Below, one piece after another: positions 8,530-15,387 of a stretch of 15,387 nucleotides of DNA. How positions within the stretch are numbered: position 1 is the stretch's first letter; each line of letters begins with the position of its first letter. Made by a program: the position numbers and the translations under genes. The notes under the pieces are model-generated. The model saw nothing but the letters and a program-made list of their open reading frames with translations. It did no database searches and was not told the origin of the DNA. Location: assembly GCA_026770595.1 (NCBI GenBank), contig MU634123.1, positions 1 to 15,387 on the forward strand, written 5' to 3'. This DNA is from Ochromonadaceae sp. CCMP2298 (taxonomy: Eukaryota; Sar; Synurophyceae; Ochromonadales; Ochromonadaceae).

Positions 8530-8962
8530 GATCATATTTAAGATCACATGGCCTTCAATTGTATTTACGAAACAAAAGAGTGAAACGAAAGAGTTTAATG
8601 TGCACAGTTCGCACCCTGTGGCGCTTGTTGCAGACCTTAAACCCTGAAATCGGCAGTCGTCATATTAAATTGTGTTAAACCCTAAGGAAACTCTTTTCTC
8701 CTAATCTTAAAACCTACAGTTAGTGGGGGGAGCTCCAGTAAGAGTACTACAGGAGTACTAGTTCAGGAGTACATGTCCACTGCATGTACGGTGTACCACC
8801 CTCCAAAGTGTGGCACACGTACCCCCCCACTGGGAGTATTGCAGTGTTCTATTATACTGGGGTACGGTGGATTCGTGCACCAATCACCCTATCACCCTCT
8901 CATCCTCTCATCCCCTCGCCCTCCCCTCATCCCATCTTCCTCTCACCCTGACCCATATCCCT
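8530..8962. other. Convergent intergenic region between TEX10 and topoisomerase II
   Basis: 433 bases between two facing stop codons (TAA at 8527-8529, and CTA for TAG at 8963-8965). The left half is AT-rich and should hold the TEX10 3' UTR. The middle has the AGTAC repeats and a hairpin (8740-8789). The right part (about 8880-8980) is a C/T-rich run of CCCTCTCATCC-type repeats, which would be the G/A-rich 3' UTR of topoisomerase II. No convincing gene or RNA was found. Confidence 0.5.
8743..8789. repeat. Triple AGTAC repeat followed by a 7-bp perfect hairpin
   Basis: AGTAC occurs at 8743, 8754 and 8768; the 9-mer CAGGAGTAC is exact at 8750-8758 and 8764-8772. Right after it, GTACATG (8769-8775) and CATGTAC (8783-8789) form a perfect 7-bp stem with a 7-nt loop. 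The stem is symmetric, so it could fold in transcripts from either strand. A role in 3' end formation of the two converging genes is only a guess. Confidence 0.5.
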
Positions 8963-11900
8963 CTAATCTTCCTCACTAAAATCAGACTCCTCCTCCTCAT
9001 CCTCCACTACAAAACTATCCTCCTCCTCCTCCTCCTCCTCTACATATGTCATTGCCTTGCGAGCGCGCTGGGGCTTGGGGGATCTTAGGGCAGCGGGCAG
9101 GGGCTCATCGTCCCCATCATCGAACTCGGCCTCGTCGTCGGAGTCCTCTGTCTGAGCCTTCTTCACAAGCTTCGCAGCGGGCTTAGTGGGCTTGGTTGCA
9201 GCTTTGGCGGGCTTGGCGGCAGGCTTAGCGGCGGCCTTAGCGGCCTTGGCAGGCTTGGCAGTGGGCTTGGCAGCCTTCATTGCAGCGAGCTCCTCGTCCT
9301 CGTCAGAGTCGAAGGAGGGGGAGGAGGCCTGGGCGCGCGCCTTCTTCGCAGCCTTGGGGGTGAGCGCGGGCGAGAATGTGAGCAGGCTGTCCCCCCCCTT
9401 GGCGCCGCGCTTGCGAGTAGCCTTCTCCGCGGGGGAGGAGTGGTCGGCCGGGCCAGCCTTGGCACCCTTGGCCTTCGCCTTCTGGGCAGGTGCCTTAGTA
9501 GCGGCGGTCTTGGCGGGGGGTGCCTTGGTCTGGGGGGCTTTGGCGCTCTTGGGACCCTTCACCACCTTCACCTCGTCGTCAGAAAACTCCTCGTCCTCCT
9601 CACTATCCTCCTCCACGTCACTGTGATCCATGCTCCCGTCCTCCTCGTCGCTGTCCGCATAGGCGTAGCTGGGCTTCTGGGCCCTCGCCCTGCCCTCTCT
9701 GGGAGGGTCTGAGACTGCGACTGCGGAGAGGGCAGAGGACACTCTGAAGATGTCATCGTCTGAGTCCCCGCCCTCCTCCTCTGAGTCGCACAGGTCCACA
9801 GTAGTGGCCTTGGCAGTTTTCTTGGGTGCGGCCTTGGCCTTGCCCTTGGCGGGGGCAGCGGAGGAGGAGGCAGAGGCGGAGGCAGCAGGGGCAGAAGAGG
9901 CAGCAGCCTTCTGCGCTCTGATGCGGTCAAACAGCGAAACGTTTTCGCGCATATCCTCCTCTACGCGAGCCTTTGCCGCAGGCGCAGGGGCAGGGATAGC
10001 TGCCTTGGCTGCAGGGGCAGAGGCGCGGGCGGGGGCGGGGGCAGCGCGAGCAGCGGTAGCGGCAGTGGCCTTCTCCTTTGGCAGGAACTGGGTAATCGAG
10101 GATTGCACCGGCTTAGGCTTAGGGGCGCTAGCACTGGCCTTGGCCCTGGGTGCAGCCTTCGGCCTCTCCTCGAAGTCGAAGCCCGAGTCATCATCATCCG
10201 AGTCAGACCCCTTCTTGGCCTTCGCCTTGCCCTTCTTGGCACCCTTGCCCTTGTTCGCCTGCACCTTCTGCGCCTTCCTGCGTGCAGCCTGCTCCTGCGC
10301 CTTCTCCTCGTCCACCGCCGCCTCGAAGTTGTCCAGAGCGTCTTCCAGGGAGCACAGATCCTCCTGCAGTAGAGGCAAGAAGGTACAAGTTAGAAAGGAG
10401 GTTAAGGTTGTAGGTAGAGGTAGAAGGTAATAGTGCGAGTGTTATGACAGATAAAGGCGTAATTATGTGAAAGTGGTGTAATGGCAGGACAGCGGGGTTA
10501 CCTGCCACAGCATCTCGGCCGTCTTGGCAGAGAGCTCGTCCAGCTCGCCCCTCTTGAGATTGCGCTGAGCCACCAGCTCCTGCACCCGCTCCATCGTCAA
10601 AGACCATATCTTCATGCTGAGGAGGTAGTCATAACCCTTGTCCAGCATCTCTCCCTCCTCCTCCTCCTCCACAGCCACGGCCCCCTTCTCTCTGAACTGC
10701 TTGAAGCCCTGCTGCCTGAGGTCAATCATGAGGTCGACCTTCTTCCTGTTGGACACCACCAGCTGCCCCTCGATAACAGCCAGCACGAACCGCATCTTGT
10801 TGTCCAGCCGCTCCCACTCCTAGTGGTACAGGGTAAGGGTTGGAGTAAGGGTTGGGGTAGGGGTTGGGGTAAGGGATGGGGTTATGTGTTAGAGTTGTAG
10901 GTTGGGGTTGTGTGGTTATGGGGTAGGGTTGTGGGTGGGGTTATGGGGTAGGGCTAACCTCAGTCAGCTTCTCGGACAGGTGCGCCTTCCTCCTGTCGTA
11001 GGTCTGCAGGCGCACTGCGAAGAAGTCCGCCATCAGGTGCATGGGTCCGTCGTAGCGGCGGATCTGGCTGTTGAGGTCGAACATGTGCATGTTGGAGGTG
11101 GCCACGGAGCCCTCCAGCTTGAACCTGAGGAATAGGGTGAGGGGGTAGGGGTCAGGGTGTAGGGTTAGGGTTTAAAACATGTTGTGTTAGGGTCATGGGT
11201 TTTTTACCTCTTGAGCAGTCCCTTGTCAGCGTGGATCTCCAGCAGCTTCTCGGGGGCCAGCGTCACGGTGAACAGCACAGAGGTATCTGGATGGTGGGGG
11301 GGGTTAAGTGGAGGGCGAGTGAGGTACAGCCAGTGCGAGAGTGGATTATGATGAGATTATGATGATGAGCATACCTGTGTGATTCTCCTTGAAATCCTTC
11401 ACGAACGGGGTCACCGCAGGCCCCTCACTCGGTGCACCCCCGATCAGCACCGTCTCCAAGAACTGCTTATAGTCGGTAGTCCACTTGCCCACAGGCAGCT
11501 CCGAGATCAACACGGTCTGCTCGTCGATCTCCTCGGCCCTACCCAGCACCGTGAAGTTGTTGCAGTCCTTGCCAGTCTTCGACTCAACCTCTCCGGTGAA
11601 GCCTCTGTACCAGGGCTTCATCTCTAGAGGCTGCTTGCCCTCGATCATCAGGCGAAGGTTCTGGATGATGTCGCGGGGGTTGTAGGTGGGGACGGAGGAA
11701 GACCAGCCTGTGCCGATGCCCTCGGAGCCGTTCACCAGGGCCTGTCAGTACGTAGTTCGTAGATAGTAGAGTATGAATATGTGAATTAGTGGGTGTATGT
11801 AAATATGCTTACTGTCCCCAAACTATAGTCGACAACATAATCCTCGTATTCGTACCATGGGGATGATAGGCACGTAGTAGAGGGGCTCGATGGCCTGCCC

Positions 11901-14900
11901 GTCGTCCTCCTGGTACTCCAGCAGGGGGTCGTCGTGGGGGTGGAAGATGATGCGAGTGATGGCCTCCAGCTTAGTGAACACATAACGGGGACTGGTGAGG
12001 TGGAAGGGCGGGAGGTGAGGTTTGAGGAGGTGAGGTGTGAGGCGAGAAAGGACGCAAAGAAAGGTGCAAAAAAGAGAGCGGAGGGAACAAAGAGGATATG
12101 TGGAAGAAAGCGTCTTACCTGGCTGCATCCTTGCCCCCCATCAGGCGCGTACCGAACTGCCCACAGGGGGAGAGCAGGTTGATGTTGTTGCTGCCGATGA
12201 AGTTCTGAGCCATGCCGATGATCGTCTGAGGGGGGAAAGAGGAGGTAGGGGTGTGTGGGGGGGTATGGAGAGTAGGGGGGGTAGGAGTATAGGTTATACA
12301 GATCGACGTGTAACAGATAAATAGATATTTTGAGAGTATACCTGTGTCAAGGAGGCTTCACCGTGGTGGTAGGCAGAGTGCTCGGACACGTACCCGGCCA
12401 GCTGTGCGACCTTTATCTCCTGCTTGAGGTTGCGCTTGAAGCAGGCGAAGAGCACCTTGCGCTGCGAGGGCTTCAGGCCTGATGACAGCGAGAGACAGAG
12501 ATAAATTTAGCAACAGAATTAGCAGTGGTTTGTAGGCGGTAGGTGGTGGGTGTGTGGTAGAGGGCGGGGTGTGTGAGATGGCGGGTGTTGGCTTACCGTC
12601 GCAGAAGTGTCCGATCGATCTCTCGTTGTCGGCCTGCGAGAACAGGATCAGTTCGTGGTTTACGAAATTGTCGTAGGTTATTTTCTCAGCCGAGTAGTCG
12701 ATATGCACGCCCGCCTCCATGCCCAGCAGCCACAGCTTGCGGTCCTCTACGCGCTTCTTGGCGAAGGCCATATCTATGACGTCGTCTGCCTTTGCGTCCC
12801 ACTCGAAGTCGATCTCGTGCACAGGCAGGTTGGAGAAGTAGTCCTTGGCCTCAGCGGCTGTGGATGTACCAAGACCCTTATAGTACTTCGTATGCCAGCC
12901 CTTGCCGGCGCTCTCTCGCCAGTTGTTGTACTCCGGGATGGTGAAGAATGTTTGCTCCTTCTTGCCCTTGGTGCACTTGACGATGGGGGTGATGAACTGC
13001 TGCAGGAAGCCGTCGATCTGCAGCAGCGAGGGCCAGAAGTGGTGCAGGAAGTTGATCAGCAGGCCCTTGATGTGCGACCCGTCGTGGTCCTGGTCCGTCA
13101 TGATCATCAGGTGCCCGTAGCGCAGAGAGCTAGCGTCCTGGTAGACCTTGCCGAAGGTCAGGCCTAGGATCTTAGTCACGTTCTGGATCTCCTCGTTCTT
13201 CATGATCTGCGCGTGGGAAGCCTCGCGCACGTTGAGCAGCTTGCCCTAATAGGGATTATGGGGATAATAGGGATTAATAGGTAGAGGGGCATTTATACAT
13301 ATACAGCATAGATAGAGGGGGGTTAATACGCGAACACAGCATAGAGGGGATAAATACGCATACACATAGATAGGGGATTAATATACATAGAGGGGATTAC
13401 CTTCAGAGGGAACACGCCGTAGTAGTCACGCCCCACCACACCCAGACCTGAGATGGCCAGCGCCTTGGCGGAGTCTCCCTCTGTGAGGATGAGGGTGCAG
13501 TTGGAGGACTTGGGTGTGCCGGCCATGTTCGCGTCGTCCAGCTTGACGATGCCTACGAGCTTGGAGCGCTTAGAGCCCGACTTCTTCTTCAGCTCTGAGA
13601 TATAGGTAGGTTGGTAGGTAGGTAGGTAGGTAGGTAGGTGTTGAGATAGAGTGAAGGAGCATTGAGATAAGGAGAGGGGTTAGAGTGATATCTATATATA
13701 TGTCTATCTATGTCTGTCTACCTGCGGTCTGCTTGAACTTAGCCCAGTTGAGGATGTTGTCTACGATGCCGCTCTTCTCGATGGCCTTAACCATCTTGTC
13801 AGACACCACGCAGGTCGATCCGAAGGCACTAGCCTACAGGGGGTAGTAAGGGTGGGGGTAGTGGGGGTGTCAGGAGGGAGGAAGTATGGGGGGTACAGTG
13901 GTGGGTAGGCCTACCTTGGTGGTAAGGTTTTCTTTGGTCTGCGAGTCGAAGGCGGGGTTGACAACGAGAGCGTTGACGAACACGGAGAGGTGGTTCTTGA
14001 TCTGGTTGGGCTTCACCTCCTCCCCCTTGTTCTTCTTCTTCACCACTCCTGCGAGGCGGGCAGTCAGCTGCTCGGCGATGTAGTTCACGTGGCAGCCGCC
14101 CTTGGTGGTGCAGATGGAGTTCACGAAAGAGACCTGCTGGAAGGACCCGTCAGACACGCCCACGCCTATCTCCCACCTATCGTTGACGCGTTCGAAGGCG
14201 ATGGGCGCCTCTATTCCCTGGTACAGTCCCATGTACTGCTCGAAGTTGCGGGCCTCCACTCGCTGGCCGTTGAGGTACACGTTCATCTTGCCAGAAGCGG
14301 TGTTGGTGCCTGATTTAGGGGTTATGGGGTTAGGGCAAGGGTAAGGGTTTGGGATTTGGGGTTAGGGGTTAGGGTTAGGTTGGGTTGGGTTGTATATGTA
14401 CCTGCGATGTCGTACACGCGCTTGGAGAGCAGGCTCACGATGTCCTCGTCCAGGCAGTCCATTTTGAATCTTGCCAGGTCGGGGTAGAACGTCACGCAGG
14501 TGAAGTCGGTGCCAGTGGATTTGTCCACCACAGGCTCCTTGCGCTCTGTCATGTTCTTGGAGAAGACCTGCTTGAACTTCAGGCCGCGGGATTTGTCGGA
14601 TGTCTCTACGACGAACTTGGTGGAGAAAATGTTGGCCAGCTTTGCGCCGTAGCCGTTGCGGCCGCCAGTAGTCTTCGCCTCGTTGTCGTCGAAGTTGGAT
14701 CCCGTCAGCAGGTTGCCGAAGATCAGCTCGGGCACGTAGATGCCGTGCTCTTGGTGCACGGCGATGGGGATGCCGTTGCCGTTGTTCCACACGCGGATGA
14801 AGTTTTCTTCGGCGTTAATGGTGACCTCGATGCGGTTCATGCTGGGGTCGCGCTGCTTGTTGTCAGACGCATTAACCACGATCTCGTCGAAGATCTTGTA

Positions 14901-15193
14901 CAGACCGGGGACGTAGGTGATGGGCCTGGAGACCATGGTGTTGGAGGCGCTGTCGAGCACCCACATCGCCTGTGTCTGCTTCTCCACCGACCCGATGTAG
15001 GAGTCGGGTCTAAGCAGGATGTGCTCCAGCTGCGTCTTCTTAGTGTACCTATATTGACGAAGATGCTGTTAATTGAGAGATAGGTTTGCGAGCACAGGGC
15101 ATTATCTTACGTCTCCTCGATGGTCTTGCCGCTCTTGCTCTTGGCCTTCCCGCCCTTGGGCAGGGTGTTTGCGTTGCTGTTCTCGTCAATCAT
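8963..15193 (-). CDS. TOP2: DNA topoisomerase II (ATP-dependent, eukaryotic type IIA)
   Basis: Passes one DNA duplex through a transient double-strand break to decatenate and relax DNA; nuclear. Exons: 15193-15111, 15048-14402, 14309-13915, 13833-13722, 13594-13401, 13245-12597, 12478-12342, 12225-12119, 11991-11856, 11741-11375, 11286-11208, 11124-10959, 10819-10502, 10363-8963. All 13 introns are GT..AG and frames sum to 4791 nt, 1596 aa (yeast 1428, human alpha 1531). GHKL ATPase: EIVVNASDN (83-91) and [15 protein letters not shown] (156-170). QTK loop near the end of exon 3. TOPRIM: Glu451 in EGDSA; Asp528, Asp530 and Asp532 in DQDHDG. PLKGK before LNVREAS. Catalytic Tyr778 in SPRYVFTKL (codon 11984-11982), just after the exon 8/9 junction. 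The last exon (1131-1596) is a disordered Lys/Ala-rich and acidic tail with PCNA- and SUMO-motif candidates. Start ATG is supported by an in-frame TGA at 15241-15239. Introns argue against a viral origin. Confidence 0.97.
10820..10958 (-). repeat. Topoisomerase II intron 12, degenerate telomere-like G/T repeats
   Basis: The plus strand is a run of degenerate GGGTAAGGGTT, GGGGTAGGGGTT and GGGTAGGG units over the whole 139-nt intron, so the transcribed RNA is C-rich. The G strand has many runs of three or four G, enough for G-quadruplexes. It is bounded by normal splice sites, so it is an intron and not a telomere. Confidence 0.85.
11125..11207 (-). repeat. Topoisomerase II intron 11, CCCTAA-containing
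   Basis: The 83-nt intron in RNA sense contains AAACCCTAACCCTACACCC followed by further CCCT/CCCC blocks. It is a third telomere-like tract in the same gene and in the same orientation relative to transcription. Confidence 0.75.
13246..13400 (-). repeat. Topoisomerase II intron 5, degenerate tandem units
   Basis: The 155-nt intron is made of diverged repeats of about 30-40 nt, each holding an ACAGCATAGA or ACATAGA block, a GAGGGG block and a TTAATA or TAAATA block on the plus strand (for example around 13297, 13336 and 13362). It looks like local duplication inside an intron. Confidence 0.6.
13603..13640 (-). repeat. TAGG/CCTA tetranucleotide microsatellite in topoisomerase II intron 4
   Basis: About nine units of the 4-bp repeat (plus strand GGTA, one imperfect unit at 13611-13614) just upstream of the acceptor of intron 4. 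In RNA sense it is a CCTA run immediately before the 3' splice site, where it can serve as the pyrimidine tract. Confidence 0.9.
14310..14401 (-). repeat. Topoisomerase II intron 2, CCCTAA-type repeats
   Basis: In RNA sense the 92-nt intron reads AACCC, AACCT, CCCTAA and CCCCTAA units one after another, close to the telomere C-strand repeat of many eukaryotes. Splice sites (GTACAT donor, TCAG acceptor) and frame on both sides are intact. Confidence 0.85.
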
Positions 15194-15387
15194 CGCGCTA
15201 CAGAGTCTGGAGTCTCGCTGATTGAGGAGTTCGTCTGATCAGGCGTGGAGTTGTGACCGCCCTTGCAGATGAAATGCAACCAACCTCCAATGCTTTGCTA
15301 GCGCATCCAGGATTTTTTGGCGATCAGTGAAGCAACGACAGGATTTGTCTAACGGCTATCTCTCGGTTTTGTCTGTGACAGGTTTTG
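15194..15387. promoter_or_regulatory. 5' flank and probable promoter of topoisomerase II
   Basis: 194 bases up to the right edge of the window. It holds an in-frame TGA (minus strand, 15241-15239), which fixes the start of the topoisomerase at 15193 unless there is an upstream intron. No TATA box or other named element was recognised, and the next gene to the right is not visible. Confidence 0.4.

Noticed and set aside
8773-9088. Short plus-strand ORFs in and beyond the convergent gap
   Set aside because: They run through C/T repeats and into the 3' end of topoisomerase II; no hydrophobic, charged or conserved pattern.
9186-10430. Two plus-strand Ala/Ser-rich ORFs opposite the topoisomerase II tail
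   Set aside because: They are the mirror of the low-complexity Lys/Ala/Glu tail; no independent domain or start signal.
12607-13167. Plus-strand ORF (186 codons) opposite topoisomerase II exon 6
   Set aside because: Antisense shadow; the minus strand encodes the TOPRIM DQDHDG motif.
13246-13640. CRISPR-like or satellite array in introns 4 and 5
   Set aside because: Units are either a 4-bp microsatellite or diverged duplicates without unique spacers, in a eukaryotic gene.
10820-14401. Telomere or interstitial telomere insertion
   Set aside because: The repeats are degenerate, confined exactly to introns, and flanked by intact splice sites and frames.
14385-15083. Long plus-strand ORF (232 codons) opposite topoisomerase II exon 2
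   Set aside because: Antisense shadow of a well-supported exon in GC-rich DNA; the minus-strand reading has the conserved ATPase motifs.
8963-15193. Topoisomerase II of giant-virus origin
   Set aside because: Thirteen spliceosomal introns and a long eukaryote-type C-terminal tail point to a host gene.

Overview
The window is nuclear DNA of a GC-rich, gene-dense eukaryote. The evidence is many short GT-AG introns (about 60-155 nt, one of 365 nt), a full-length eukaryotic type II topoisomerase, a TEX10/Ipi1 ribosome-assembly factor and a shugoshin-like protein. One small protein starts with a signal-peptide-like segment followed by an Arg/Ser/Gly-rich stretch, a layout that would fit a bipartite plastid presequence. 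A unicellular alga with a secondary plastid (for example a stramenopile or haptophyte) is my best guess, but it is only an inference.

Layout, left to right. 1-2321 (minus): the N-terminal half of a Spinster-like major facilitator transporter, with six membrane helices and then a hydrophilic region of at least 450 residues that runs off the left edge. 2322-2493: a short divergent promoter. 2494-3363 (plus): a shugoshin-like protein with a C-terminal basic box and an N-terminal coiled coil, which I think is interrupted by an in-frame GC-AG intron. 3562-4254 (minus): an unrecognised 230-residue protein with a targeting presequence, convergent with the shugoshin gene. 4255-4696: a divergent promoter that also holds a 44-codon ORF encoding a single membrane helix. 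4697-8529 (plus): TEX10/Ipi1, three exons, 1070 aa. 8530-8962: a convergent intergenic gap. 8963-15193 (minus): DNA topoisomerase II, 14 exons, 1596 aa, with all splice junctions keeping frame. 15194-15387: its 5' flank.

I see no operon-like logic, no mobile element, no RNA gene and no CRISPR. Shugoshin and topoisomerase II both act at (peri)centromeres in mitosis, and TEX10 acts in 60S ribosome assembly, so the window carries mainly cell-cycle and growth housekeeping genes. The most notable points are: the GC-AG intron that rebuilds an almost perfect six-heptad coil in shugoshin; PCNA-box-like and SUMO-interaction-like motifs in the topoisomerase II tail; the very long central loop of the transporter; a membrane micro-ORF in frame with TEX10; and introns whose RNA-sense strand is repeatedly rich in CCCTAA-like or CTACCCT repeats in genes on both strands.
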